The notes beneath the pieces are model-generated. The model ran no database searches and had not been told where the DNA came from. It worked only from the letters and a program-made list of their open reading frames with translations. The position numbers were made by a program, and so were the translations under genes. From DASVVT01 sp036386415 (lineage in GTDB: Bacteria > Acidobacteriota > Blastocatellia > Pyrinomonadales > Pyrinomonadaceae), in NCBI GenBank assembly GCA_036386415.1, contig DASVVT010000009.1:1-64000 (forward strand): DNA of 64,000 nucleotides, read 5' to 3'. Within the stretch, counting starts at the first letter, position 1. The number at the start of each line of letters is the position of its first letter. Shown here one piece after another: positions 39,045-48,546 of this stretch.

Positions 39045-40145
39045 TCAGACGTTGAAGCGGAAATGAACCACGTCGCCTTCCTGCATGATGTAATCTTTGC
39101 CTTCGAGCCTGAGCAAGCCCTGCTCGCGTGCCGAAGCGTAAGAGCCTGCGCGCAAGAGATCGTCGTAGCTGATGACTTCGGCGCGTATGAAACCGCGTTC
39201 GATGTCGGAGTGAATAGTGCCTGCGGCTGTTTGCGCGCGCGTTCCCTGTGGAATAGTCCAGGCGCGCACTTCCTTCTCACCGGCGGTTAAAAAGGACATC
39301 AGGCCGAGCAGGTGATAGGCACGCTTGATGAGATTGTCAACGCCGCTGCCTTGAACGCCGAGAGCCTCTAGATAGTCCAGCCGTTCATCGGGCGGCAGCT
39401 CCACCAGTTCGGCTTCAAGTTGCGCGCAGATTGTGACGTACTCAGCCGCTTCCTCTTCGGCGATTTCGCGGACGGCGCGCACGTGCGGATTCTCTGACGC
39501 TTCACTGAGCGTCGCCTCGTCAACATTCGCAGCGTAGATGGTAGGTTTCATCGTGAGCAGGAAGAATCCGCGCGCGATTGCCATCTCATCGGCAGTGAGC
39601 GAGACGGTTCGTGCGGCCTTGCCCTCTTCGAGGGTGGGTTGCAGCTTGTCCAAAACTTCAAGCTCAGAGCGCGCCTCACGGTCGCCGCTCTTGGCCGTCC
39701 TTTGAGCGCGTTCACGTCTGCGCTCGACGCTTGCGAGGTCGGCCAGCGCCAGCTCTATCTGGATGGTCTCGATGTCACGCCGGGGATCGACAGAGCCCTC
39801 GACGTGGACGATGCCCTCATCTTCAAAGCAGCGCACGACCTGTACGACCGTATCCGTCTCGCGTATGTTGGCGAGAAACTGGTTGCCGAGACCTTCGCCT
39901 TTGGATGCGCCACGCACGAGCCCCGCGATGTCCACAAACTCGACCGTCGCGGGCACGATAACGCTTGTTTTGACGAGCTTCGCCAGCGGCGCGAGCCTTT
40001 CATCGGGCACGGGGACGACGCCTATGTTCGGCTCGATGGTGGCGAAAGGATAGTTGGCGGCGAGCGCTGACTGTTGAGCCGTGAGTGCGTTGAAGAGCGT
40101 GGACTTGCCGACGTTGGGCAGCCCGACGATGCCTGCGCGGAGCAT
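39045..40145 (-). CDS. ychF: Redox-regulated ATPase YchF
   Basis: YchF (366 aa) is an Obg-related P-loop ATPase associated with ribosomes and oxidative stress. The P-loop is GLPNVGKST at residues 8-16, VDIAGLVRGASKGEGLGNQF holds the G3 region, and AANVDEA is the altered G4 motif. The C-terminal TGS domain ends IMQEGDVVHFRFNV. The gene is monocistronic on the minus strand. Confidence 0.98.
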   Translation of the reverse strand: MLRAGIVGLPNVGKSTLFNALTAQQSALAANYPFATIEPNIGVVPVPDERLAPLAKLVKTSVIVPATVEFVDIAGLVRGASKGEGLGNQFLANIRETDTVVQVVRCFEDEGIVHVEGSVDPRRDIETIQIELALADLASVERRRERAQRTAKSGDREARSELEVLDKLQPTLEEGKAARTVSLTADEMAIARGFFLLTMKPTIYAANVDEATLSEASENPHVRAVREIAEEEAAEYVTICAQLEAELVELPPDERLDYLEALGVQGSGVDNLIKRAYHLLGLMSFLTAGEKEVRAWTIPQGTRAQTAAGTIHSDIERGFIRAEVISYDDLLRAGSYASAREQGLLRLEGKDYIMQEGDVVHFRFNV

Positions 40146-40253
40146 AAGAGATTCCCCGTGTCGTGATGTCAGTTTTTATTTAACCCTTGACATCTAACAC
40201 CTGCGCTCATCAGTTGTCCAGCCGGTCAAAGCATCTCGCCGAAGGAGCTAACA

Positions 40254-40384
40254 AAACAGAACCACAGAGACCGGAGAGACCGGAGAGAAGCGGTTAAGAA
40301 ATAAGCGAAGGCTGTTACTGCTTGATCGGCTCAAAACATCTATCTTGATTCTGTTTGCTCTCCGGTCTCTGTGCCTCTGTGTTT
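40254..40384. repeat. Fold-back repeat, 9-nt word CACAGAGAC/CGGAGAGAC
   Basis: The left arm is AACAGAACCACAGAGACCGG then AGAGACCGGAGAG. The right arm is CTCTCCGGTCTCTGTGCCTC then TGTGTTT. The loop is about 70 nt. It lies between divergent ychF and the lipoprotein gene. Confidence 0.85.
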
Positions 40385-40471
40385 ATTCCTTGTCTCAGAC
40401 AATCCCTGTGCGAGAGCTTGCGCGTCGCTCTTGAATGGCCTACCCTTTCCGCACACAGGAGGAATCTCGGG

Positions 40472-40720
40472 ATGCGACGAACTCTGGCGATTCTCGTTTT
40501 ATCGGCCATCGCTCTTTTGGGCAGCGGGTGTGGCGGCGGCTCCGACACAGACACCGCCAATGCTAATAGTGCGGCCAACGATACCGGCACGTCTGAGAGA
40601 GCAAACAATTCGAATATGGCTCCCACGGGCGGGCCTGGCCCTGAGCCGGAAAACGCCGGTACAGGCCGCGCCGAAAATTCTAATGGGAAAAGCACTAACA
40701 CCAACAAGAAAGCTCAGTAG
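40472..40720 (+). CDS. Small lipoprotein, low complexity
   Basis: This 82-aa protein has a lipoprotein signal (RTLAILVLSAIALLGSGC) with the acylated Cys at residue 22. The mature part is rich in Asn, Gly, Thr and Ser with no domain. CACAGGAGG lies 8 nt before the ATG at 40472; an open frame from 40355 comes from the repeat and is rejected. Function unknown. Confidence 0.75.
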   Translation: MRRTLAILVLSAIALLGSGCGGGSDTDTANANSAANDTGTSERANNSNMAPTGGPGPEPENAGTGRAENSNGKSTNTNKKAQ

Positions 40721-40869
40721 TCGATCACTGAGGCGGTCGGGACAACTTCTGTGGGACGAAATGAGTCGGCGCGAAGCGCAAGCTCTGCGTGAACTCTGGA
40801 CGGTAGACGCTTGATGAGCTTCACTGTTTTCATTCGCGACGACGAACCTGCTGCTTTTCAAGAGAGCGA

Positions 40870-40887
40870 GCGGCAATGCATTGCCGC
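40870..40887. repeat. 18-bp perfect palindrome
   Basis: GCGGCAATGCATTGCCGC is followed by TTTC. It may be the stem of a terminator for the lipoprotein gene or a protein-binding site just upstream of the next promoter. Confidence 0.55.
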
Positions 40888-40942
40888 TTTCTACACGTCT
40901 GTCCCTGCCGCCGCGTCCTGACTGTCCTGGCCCACATAGCTA

Positions 40943-40972
40943 TTGACACAGTCAATTGAGTAAGAGTATATC
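40943..40972 (+). promoter_or_regulatory. Candidate promoter for the delta-60 protein gene
   Basis: TTGACA (40943-40948) is followed after 18 bp by TATATC (40967-40972). The -35 is perfect and the -10 fair. The predicted leader is about 335 nt. Confidence 0.5.
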
Positions 40973-41313
40973 TTCTCTGCCGTAGTCCAGAACGCTCGAA
41001 CAGGCTGGCCCCCGAGAGCCTGCGCTTGCCCCGCACTTCTCATGCCCAGCCCATCTTAACTTGAATCGCCGGAAGGGAAGATCATGATGGTCCCTGCGGC
41101 TTGATTCACTTTCTCGAACGGAAAGCAAAGCAACGCTGTTCCGCCACGCGAGCGGCAGCCGTGCCGCTCAATAACCCAATCTTTTATGACATAAAAGGGA
41201 GAGTTCGTAAGCTACACAACCCTCGCGCCTGCCCGTTTAGCTCTCCCCATGCACAACGAGCCGCGCGCCCCGATGATCCATGAAAAGCTTTATCCATAGA
41301 AGGAGAAACCCCG

Positions 41314-43830
41314 ATGTTTAAGAGAGGCAATCAAAAAAGGTATGCCACAGACCTGAGACGCAATGGAAAAAGGGCGCGGTACGTGCGACCAACCCTCGCT
41401 GTCGCCCTCGTCTCTGTGTTCGTGATGGCGGGCCTGCTCGTCAAAGTGCTCGCCGCCGACGGCGACCTCGACCCGACCTTCAACATGGACGGCAAGGTGA
41501 CCACCAACTTCCCCGGCTCACCCGAGCGGGCGCACGCCGTCGCCATCCAGCCGGACGGCAAGATCGTGGCGGCGGGCTTTGCCAACTCAGTTACTCCTGG
41601 TGCCACTGCCGGCGGACAGCGCGACTTTGCCGTGGCACGCTACAAAACGAACGGCGATCTGGATACCACTTTCGGCAGCGGGGGCCTGGTCACCATAGAC
41701 TTCAACGGCTTCGACGACATAGCCAATGCCGTCGCCATTCAGTCGGACGGCAAGATCGTCGTCGCAGGGTTTGCGACGGTTGAGGGCATAAACTTCGCCC
41801 TCGCCCGCCTGAACACGGACGGCAGCCTCGACGACGGCACGATGGATGATTCCACACCCGGCGACTCGTTCGGTACGGACGGTAAGGTAGAGACGTTCAT
41901 CAATGGCACTGATGCCATCAACGACATCGTCATCCAGTCGGACGGCAAGATCGTCGCCGCAGGCGCAACAGGCATGGTCACCGCGAGCGTGGCGGCGGGA
42001 CTTGACGGGGAAGAGTTCGCGCTCGCGCGCTACAACGAGGACGGCAGCCTCGACAGTGGCACGATGGGTGATTCCACACCCGGCGACTCGTTCGGCAACG
42101 GTGGGATAGTGATCACGGACTTCCCCGGACCGAGCGACGATGCAGCCTACGGCGTCGCTCTACAGACGGACGGCAAGATCGTCGCGGCGGGCGTGACCAG
42201 CCCTATTCCGTCTCCGATAGTCGCGGCTGGTGGCACCGGAAGCGACTTCGCCCTGGCGCGCTACAACGAGGATGGCAGCCTCGACAGTGGCGGGATGGGC
42301 GATACCACGCCATCAGACGACTTTGGCACAGCCGGTTTAGTGATCACCGATTTCAACGGCGGTGATGACGTGGGGCGCGATGTCGTCATTCAGTCGGACG
42401 GCAAGATCATCGCCGGAGGCTATACCAATGATTCTGAGACCGGTCTTGATTTCGCTCTGGCGCGCTACAACACGGATGGCAGCCTCGACGATGGCACGGG
42501 CACTGATTCCACGCCGAGCGACAACTTCGGCGGCGATGGCCGTGTGACCACCGATTTCGACGCCACCAGTGACTTAGGGTATGCCCTCGCCCTCCAGATT
42601 GACGGGAAGATAGTGCTCGCCGGAACTTCCGGCCCCAGATTCACCTTCAGCGAAGGCGCGGCTCTGTCCCCGGATGGCAGCTCAAGTTTTGACTTCGCGC
42701 TCGCCCGCTACAACACAAACGGCACTCTCGACAGCACCTTCAGCACAGACGGACTGGTGACGACAGACTTCTTCGGAAGCACGGACGAGGCACATGGCGT
42801 CGCCATTCAGTCGGACGGCAAGATCGTCGCCGCAGGCTTTGCAAACAATAGTGGGGAACAGTTTGCGCTGGCGCGCTACCTTGTGACCATTGAGTCAGCC
42901 GACCTCTCCGTTGACGTGACGGATTCGCCCGACCCGACCGTGGGCGGCAAGAACATCACCTACAAGGTGAAGATCACGAATAACGGCCCGGCGCTGGCAA
43001 CCAACGTGACCCTCGTTGATAGGACGCCCAGAAGCTCGACCTTCGTCTCGGCTCGACCGAGCCAGGGGAGCTGTATGGAAGACGACACGGTCGTCACCTG
43101 CCACCTTGGCAACCTACCCAGTGGGGCGATGGCGATTGTCAACATCGTCGTCCAGACCAAGACGGTCGGCGATACCATCTACGACGCTGAAGCAGAGGTC
43201 TCGGCTGACCAGCCCGATCCGAACCTTGCAAACAACGTGGACTTTGAATCCACCAGAGTCATAGACTTCCGCAAGCTCTCCTTCTCGCCGCCTATCGTCA
43301 CGGGTGGATGCCAGAACACGGTCGGCACTCTGCTCCTGACGAGCGCCGCGCCGGAGGGTGGCCTTAGAGTCAACCTGTCGGATAATTCGCCGGATGTAGA
43401 CGTGCCAGCGGTCATAAATGTGCCAGCAGGGCAGACCAGCGTGAATTTCACGGCCATCACACACATGGTCAGCACGGAACAGATCGTCAGCGTGACGGCT
43501 TTCATAGGAACGAACAGCATCGTCGGGAGAATCAAGCTCTTGCCCGTCAGGGTAAGCTCGCTCAGCTTCAGTCCTAATCCGGTACACGGTGGCAGCCCGG
43601 CCACAGGCATGGTGACTCTCGTCTGCGCGCCGGAGCAAGACGTATTGGTCAGGGTGCGCAGCGACAAGGCGGCGGCGAAACCCGTAGAGACCCAGTTCGT
43701 CATCCCTGCGGGACATACCACCGGGCAGTTCATGATTAGTACGCTGCCCGTTTCGAGCCCGACGAACGTGACCTTTACTGTGCTCGCCAATGGCGGCAGC
43801 AAGAGCGCCGTCCTCCAGGTTATCCCGTAA
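41314..43830 (+). CDS. Secreted delta-60 repeat and DUF11 protein
   Basis: This 838-aa protein has an N-terminal signal sequence (TLAVALVSVFVMAGLLVKVL, cleaved near AAD). Residues about 48-525 hold seven delta-60 repeats (e.g. DGDLDPTFNMDGKV with following VAIQPDGKIVAAG), a beta-propeller-like surface repeat. A DUF11 domain follows (SADLSVDVTDSPDPTVGG to ANNVDFESTRV). Two Ig-like segments end it. There is no PEP-CTERM or other sorting signal at the C terminus. GAAGGAG lies 10 nt upstream of the ATG. A surface or adhesive role is likely. Confidence 0.88.
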   Translation: MFKRGNQKRYATDLRRNGKRARYVRPTLAVALVSVFVMAGLLVKVLAADGDLDPTFNMDGKVTTNFPGSPERAHAVAIQPDGKIVAAGFANSVTPGATAGGQRDFAVARYKTNGDLDTTFGSGGLVTIDFNGFDDIANAVAIQSDGKIVVAGFATVEGINFALARLNTDGSLDDGTMDDSTPGDSFGTDGKVETFINGTDAINDIVIQSDGKIVAAGATGMVTASVAAGLDGEEFALARYNEDGSLDSGTMGDSTPGDSFGNGGIVITDFPGPSDDAAYGVALQTDGKIVAAGVTSPIPSPIVAAGGTGSDFALARYNEDGSLDSGGMGDTTPSDDFGTAGLVITDFNGGDDVGRDVVIQSDGKIIAGGYTNDSETGLDFALARYNTDGSLDDGTGTDSTPSDNFGGDGRVTTDFDATSDLGYALALQIDGKIVLAGTSGPRFTFSEGAALSPDGSSSFDFALARYNTNGTLDSTFSTDGLVTTDFFGSTDEAHGVAIQSDGKIVAAGFANNSGEQFALARYLVTIESADLSVDVTDSPDPTVGGKNITYKVKITNNGPALATNVTLVDRTPRSSTFVSARPSQGSCMEDDTVVTCHLGNLPSGAMAIVNIVVQTKTVGDTIYDAEAEVSADQPDPNLANNVDFESTRVIDFRKLSFSPPIVTGGCQNTVGTLLLTSAAPEGGLRVNLSDNSPDVDVPAVINVPAGQTSVNFTAITHMVSTEQIVSVTAFIGTNSIVGRIKLLPVRVSSLSFSPNPVHGGSPATGMVTLVCAPEQDVLVRVRSDKAAAKPVETQFVIPAGHTTGQFMISTLPVSSPTNVTFTVLANGGSKSAVLQVIP

Positions 43831-43848
43831 CGGCAAGGGCACTGGGAA

Positions 43849-43926
43849 GTAGACAGTAGCCAGTAGAACAGAAAGCAACAACCCTGATTTTCTTTTCTAC
43901 TGTCTACTGTCTACTGTCTACTTTTT
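43849..43926. repeat. Heptamer fold-back repeat, word GTAGNCA, also terminator-like
   Basis: The left arm is GTAGACA, GTAGCCA, GTAGAACAG. The right arm is CTACTGT (three times) and CTAC followed by TTTTT. Because a T-run follows the stem it could end transcription of the delta-60 gene. Confidence 0.85.
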
Positions 43927-43931
43927 CCCTG

Positions 43932-43960
43932 TATACATCGAACTGTAAACTCTATATAAT
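43932..43960 (+). promoter_or_regulatory. Promoter of the surface polysaccharide cluster
   Basis: TATACA (43932-43937) and a perfect TATAAT (43955-43960) are 17 bp apart. It follows the terminator-like repeat and leads into the glycosyltransferase-asnB genes after a leader of about 265 nt in which no gene is supported. Confidence 0.65.
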
Positions 43961-44232
43961 GGCTGACGGGGAATTCTTCCGGTGTGAGCCGTCTCCCCTT
44001 AATAAGCAAGCTTCTGGGCGGTGCACATTATAGAGCCATCTCGCCCGGACCCGCCCTTACCTCGAAATCATCTGTCATGGCATTATCTTTCTTCTTGAGA
44101 AGTGGTCGCACCTGTTTTGTGTGCCAATGTGCGCCGTCCCGGTATAAACTGTCCGTTGGAGGCCGAAAAGCGCGCGGCAAACATCGGCCAGCGGTTTTCC
44201 CCTTGAGTGTTTAAGAATCGGAAGCAGATTGT

Positions 44233-45273
44233 ATGGACGAGCAGTTCGATATAACTGTGATCATCGCCACCTATAACCGTGCGGAGATGCTGGCGGACGC
44301 GCTTGAGAGCGTGCTGGCGCAGGATGCCGGTGGCCTAAGCTTCGAGCTTATCGTCGTGGACAATAATTCGCCCGACAACACGCGGCAGGTGGTCGAATCC
44401 TATATCGCGCGCGGTCACAAGAACCTGCGCTACCTCTTCGAGGGGCAACAGGGCGTGGCGCACGCGCGCAACAAGGCTCTCGCGCACGCGCGCGCGCCCA
44501 TCATCGCGTTCACGGATGACGACGTGAGGGTTGCGCCCGACTGGGTGAGGACGATCAAGCGCGCGCTCGATGAGCACCCGGAAGTTGATTGCGTCGGCGG
44601 CAAGGTGCTTCCGCTCTGGCGAAAAGAGCCGCCCACATGGCTGACCAATAAACACTGGTCGCCGCTGGCGCTCGTTGATTACGGCGAGAAGATTATCTAT
44701 ACGAACACGGATTGGCCGCTCTGCCTCGTCACCGCAAACCTGGCCTTTCGTCGCGAAGTCTTCGACCGCATAGGCCTGTTCGAGCACACCTGTCAGAGAG
44801 TTAAAGACGGCATCGGATCGACCGAAGACCACGAGCTACAAATACGTTTCTGGAATACGGGCAGCCAGGGGCTCTACGACCCGCGCCTCGTCGTCCATGC
44901 TGACGTGCAGCCAGAGCGCATGACCAAAGCCTACCATCGAAGGTGGCACACGGGACACGGACGCTTCTCATCTTTGATGCGGCTCAAAGACTATGAAGCC
45001 GCGCGGGCGCGTCTCTTCGGCGTCTCCAGCAATCTGTACAAGCAGGCGTTTCTGGATTCTCTCTCGTGGCTGAAGTTCATGCTCACAGGCAACAGCCGGA
45101 TGGCCTTCAGAACCGAGATCAAGCTGCGCTTCTTCCTCGGCTTCTATCGCCAGCGGCGCAGCGAGTATCAGTCCACGAACCCGCACGGGTTAGCGCATGA
45201 ATTGACGACCTTCGTCCGCTCCCTCCTCGCGTCCGGCAAAAATAGTCATCGCATATCGAAAGAGGCTGGCTGA
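44233..45273 (+). CDS. Family 2 glycosyltransferase
   Basis: This 346-aa GT-A enzyme starts ITVIIATYNRAEMLADALES and has the nucleotide-sugar DxD region as FTDDDVRVAPDW. The acceptor region contains a conserved ED (GSTEDHELQIRFW). No membrane helix was seen. It is 6 nt upstream of the amidotransferase gene, so both probably act in exopolysaccharide synthesis. The substrate is unknown. Confidence 0.92.
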   Translation: MDEQFDITVIIATYNRAEMLADALESVLAQDAGGLSFELIVVDNNSPDNTRQVVESYIARGHKNLRYLFEGQQGVAHARNKALAHARAPIIAFTDDDVRVAPDWVRTIKRALDEHPEVDCVGGKVLPLWRKEPPTWLTNKHWSPLALVDYGEKIIYTNTDWPLCLVTANLAFRREVFDRIGLFEHTCQRVKDGIGSTEDHELQIRFWNTGSQGLYDPRLVVHADVQPERMTKAYHRRWHTGHGRFSSLMRLKDYEAARARLFGVSSNLYKQAFLDSLSWLKFMLTGNSRMAFRTEIKLRFFLGFYRQRRSEYQSTNPHGLAHELTTFVRSLLASGKNSHRISKEAG

Positions 45274-45279
45274 AAGAGC

Positions 45280-47220
45280 ATGTGTGGTATCGCTGGATTT
45301 GTAGAACCGCAGGGGACACAGGCCGCTGCAAAAGAGCGCGAGCCTGAGCGCGTTGCGCTGCTCGACCGCATGTGTCGCGTGATCGCGCATCGCGGGCCGG
45401 ACGATCAGGGCATGATGATCGAGGGCGGCGTCGCGCTCGGCATGCGCCGCCTTTCAATCATCGACCTGGCGGGCGGCCACCAGCCCATCTCCAACGAAGA
45501 CGGGAAGGTGACGGTCGTCTACAACGGCGAGATCTATAATTATCGCGAGTTGCAGCGTGAGCTGGAAGCGCGCGGCCATCATTTTCAAACGCACTCCGAT
45601 ACGGAGGTCGTCGTCCACGCCTACGAGGAGTACGGCGAAGCTTGCGTCGACCATTTTCGCGGCATGTTCGCCTTCGCCCTCTGGGACGCGCGCCGGAGCC
45701 TCCTCTTCATCGCGCGCGACCGCACGGGCAAGAAGCCGCTCTACTACACCCTGACGCCACAGGGCACGCTCGTCTTCGGCTCGGAGCTGAAATCGCTGCT
45801 CGAACACCCGTCGGTTGAGCGCGAAGTCGATCCGGAGGCGCTCGATCTCTACTTCTCGTTCGGCTATGTCCCCGACCCGCTCAGCATCTTTCGCAACATA
45901 AGGAAGCTTCCGCCCGGACACCATCTCAGCTTCACGGACGGGCGTGTCTTCGTCCGGGAATACTGGGATTTCCGCTTCGAAGTGGTCGAAGCCAGGCGCG
46001 AAGAGGATTACCTGGAAGAACTGCGCTTTCTGCTCGATGAAGCTGTGCGTGTGCGCCTGATCGCAGACGTTCCGCTCGGCGCGTTTCTCTCCGGCGGCGT
46101 CGATTCGAGCACGGTCGTCGGCCTCATGTCTCGCCACATGGATCAGCCCGTCAAGACTTTCTCCATAGGCTTCCATGAAGACAGCTACAACGAGCTGAAG
46201 TACGCGCGCATAGCGGCGCGTCATTTCGGCACGAATCATCACGAGTTCATCGTCACGCCGGACATCTGCGAGGTCGTCGACGAATTGGTCTGGCACTTCG
46301 ACGAGCCTTTCTTCGATTCATCCGCGATCCCAACCTACATGGTCTCAAAGCTGGCGCGCGAGCACGTCAAGGTCGTGCTCTCGGGCGATGGCGGCGACGA
46401 GCTGTTCGCGGGCTACACGCGCTACGTCCTGGATCGCAAGCGGAGCGGCTTTGCGCTCCTGCCGCGCGCGGTGCGCAAGGGATTGATGCAGCCTCTGGGA
46501 CGCAGGCTTCCACACGGCGCACCCGGTCGCAACTACATCCACAACGTCGCCTTCGACCCGCTGGATCGTTACATCGAAGACATCTCCATCTTTACAAGAC
46601 TGAACAAGCGTGCGCTCTACACGCCGGAGTTTCGCGCCCGACTGGGCGAGGACGCAGCGGCCTCTCGTTATCGCGACTACGCCGCGCGCGTCAGCACTGG
46701 CGATGCGGTCGATCCGCTGCTTTATCTGGACAGCAAGACCTATCTGCCGGGCGATATTCTGACGAAGGTTGACCGCATGACGATGGCGGCCTCGCTCGAA
46801 GCGCGCGTCCCGCTGCTCGATCATAGACTGATAGAGTTCGTCACGCGCATCCCCGCATCGCTCAAGATGAAAGGGCTTGAGACCAAGTATATCTTCAAGC
46901 GAGCCGTGCGCGAGCTTGTGCCCGCCGAAATACTCGACCGACCGAAGCAGGGCTTCGGCGTACCGATCCAGCAATGGATCAACGAGCAGTTGCGCGAGCG
47001 TGTTCACGGCACGCTCACCGAAGCCAGAACAGAGCAGCGAGGTTACGTCGAGCCTGCTTACGTGAGGCTGCTTCTGGACGAGCACGAGCGAGGACGGCGC
47101 GATCATTCCGCAGAATTGTGGACGCTCTTCATGCTTGAGCTGTGGCATCGCGACTTTGCGGATAAGACGGGCGCACGCACCCGTCAAGTCCCAGGCAACC
47201 TCGTTGCCGTTGAGGTGTAA
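45280..47220 (+). CDS. asnB: AsnB-type glutamine amidotransferase, exosortase-associated kind
   Basis: This 646-aa protein has an N-terminal glutaminase domain with catalytic Cys2 (MCGIAGFVE) and a synthetase domain with the PPi loop FLSGGVDSST, and FSIGFHEDSYNELKYARIAA. Length and context match the family often encoded in XrtA exosortase/exopolysaccharide clusters. It could amidate a sugar or simply make asparagine. The neighbouring glycosyltransferases and the exosortase 16 kb downstream favour the former. Confidence 0.88.
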   Translation: MCGIAGFVEPQGTQAAAKEREPERVALLDRMCRVIAHRGPDDQGMMIEGGVALGMRRLSIIDLAGGHQPISNEDGKVTVVYNGEIYNYRELQRELEARGHHFQTHSDTEVVVHAYEEYGEACVDHFRGMFAFALWDARRSLLFIARDRTGKKPLYYTLTPQGTLVFGSELKSLLEHPSVEREVDPEALDLYFSFGYVPDPLSIFRNIRKLPPGHHLSFTDGRVFVREYWDFRFEVVEARREEDYLEELRFLLDEAVRVRLIADVPLGAFLSGGVDSSTVVGLMSRHMDQPVKTFSIGFHEDSYNELKYARIAARHFGTNHHEFIVTPDICEVVDELVWHFDEPFFDSSAIPTYMVSKLAREHVKVVLSGDGGDELFAGYTRYVLDRKRSGFALLPRAVRKGLMQPLGRRLPHGAPGRNYIHNVAFDPLDRYIEDISIFTRLNKRALYTPEFRARLGEDAAASRYRDYAARVSTGDAVDPLLYLDSKTYLPGDILTKVDRMTMAASLEARVPLLDHRLIEFVTRIPASLKMKGLETKYIFKRAVRELVPAEILDRPKQGFGVPIQQWINEQLRERVHGTLTEARTEQRGYVEPAYVRLLLDEHERGRRDHSAELWTLFMLELWHRDFADKTGARTRQVPGNLVAVEV

Positions 47221-47250
47221 GTCGGATTTATTTGGATGGATGGAAAAGCA

Positions 47251-47344
47251 TTAAACGCAAAGGACGCAAAGGGAGCGCGCAAAGGACGCGAAGAAGAAAC
47301 TTTGCGCTCTTTGCGTCTTCTTCTTTGCGTCCTTTGCGTTTAAA
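47251..47344. repeat. Fold-back repeat, 9-nt word ACGCAAAGG
   Basis: The left arm is AACGCAAAGGACGCAAAGGG then GCGCAAAGGACGCGAAGAAG. The right arm is CTTTGCGTCTTCTTCTTTGC then GTCCTTTGCGTT. It lies between asnB and the GT4 gene and ends 3 nt before its ATG. Confidence 0.9.
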
Positions 47345-47346
47345 TC

Positions 47347-48543
47347 ATGACCGTGTTGAAGCGAAACGTTCTTCAGTTGACCAACAGCTATCACCAGGGC
47401 GGCTCCGAGCGCCAGATGGTGCAGCTCGCGCGCCTGCTCCGCGAGAGCGACCGTTATCGCGTGCACGTCGCCTGTCTGGACGGCGGCGGGGTGCTGCGTG
47501 ATGAAGTGGAAGGGTTGGGCTTCAAAGAGATTCCAGAATTTCCCCTGACCAGTTTCTACGACCTCAATGCTCTTAAACAGCTTCGTCGCTTCGTGCGTCT
47601 GCTCAGGGAGCGCGAGATCGAGGTCGTGCACACATACGATTTCTATACCAACATCTTCGGCATGGCTGGCGCGACGCTCGCACGCGTGCCCGTCCGCATC
47701 GCCTCGCGTCGCTGCATCGCCGGAATCTACACGCCCGCGCAAGTATCCGTAGAGCTCTACGCGTACCGCCTCGCGCACGCCGTCATCAGCAACTCGGAAG
47801 CGGTCCGTGCGCAGTTGATCAAGGAGGGCGTGCCTGAGTGGAAGGTCGAGACCATCTACAACGGCATGGATATGCAGCGTATGCGCCCGCGCGCAGACCT
47901 CCGGCGCGATGAAGCGCTCGGCCTTTTCAACCTGCCGGTCGATGAGGGGCGGCGCTTCGTCACGATTGTCGCCAACCTGAAGTACGAGGTGAAGGATCAC
48001 CGGACGTTTCTGCGTGCGGCGGCGCGTGTGCATAAAGCCCAGCCGCAGGCAGCCTTCGTCCTGGCCGGAGAAGGTGAGCTGACGGACTCTTTGCGCACCC
48101 TGGCCTCGCAGCTTGGTTTGGAGCGGCATGTCTTCTTTATTGGCCCGTGCCGAAACGTGGCGGAACTGCTTTCAGTTTCAGACGTGTGTGTCTTAAGCTC
48201 AAAGGCTGAAGGGTTCTCGAATTCAATCATCGAATATATGGCTGCCGGGCGCGCCGTCGTGGCAACCGATGTCGGCGGCGCAAGGGAGGCGATCATTGAG
48301 GGTGAAACGGGCTACCTGGTCGAACCCGGAGACGATTCCATGATGGCCGAGCGGATCATCTCTCTGCTTGCTGACAGGGAGCGGGCGCGACAGATGGGCG
48401 AGCGTGGATTTATGGTGGTGCGTGAGAAATTCTCCTGTGAAGCCCTGCTTGAGCGCACAGAGGAACTGTATGAAAGGTTGCTGGCAGAGTCGCGTCCGGC
48501 TCGCACGAACAGCATCAGGCGCGTACCGAGCGAAACCGTCTAG
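47347..48543 (+). CDS. Family 4 glycosyltransferase
   Basis: This 398-aa GT-B enzyme starts VLQLTNSYHQGGSERQMVQL and has the EX7E donor-binding region as SSKAEGFSNSIIEYMAAGRA with following VVATDVGGAREAI. It is typical of sugar transfer to lipid-linked or polysaccharide acceptors. It is followed 3 nt later by the ydcF-like gene. Confidence 0.93.
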   Translation: MTVLKRNVLQLTNSYHQGGSERQMVQLARLLRESDRYRVHVACLDGGGVLRDEVEGLGFKEIPEFPLTSFYDLNALKQLRRFVRLLREREIEVVHTYDFYTNIFGMAGATLARVPVRIASRRCIAGIYTPAQVSVELYAYRLAHAVISNSEAVRAQLIKEGVPEWKVETIYNGMDMQRMRPRADLRRDEALGLFNLPVDEGRRFVTIVANLKYEVKDHRTFLRAAARVHKAQPQAAFVLAGEGELTDSLRTLASQLGLERHVFFIGPCRNVAELLSVSDVCVLSSKAEGFSNSIIEYMAAGRAVVATDVGGAREAIIEGETGYLVEPGDDSMMAERIISLLADRERARQMGERGFMVVREKFSCEALLERTEELYERLLAESRPARTNSIRRVPSETV

Positions 48544-48546
48544 AGG

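Larger units (their letters stand above)
40721..41313. other. Gene-free stretch with palindrome and leader
   Basis: No gene is supported. It contains an 18-bp perfect palindrome GCGGCAATGCATTGCCGC (40870-40887), a candidate promoter (40943-40971) and about 340 nt of leader before the delta-60 gene. The leader has no recognisable riboswitch core. Confidence 0.5.

Noticed and set aside
47232..47501. 89-aa basic open frame
   Set aside because: It is a reading of the ACGCAAAGG repeat running into the GT4 gene in another frame.
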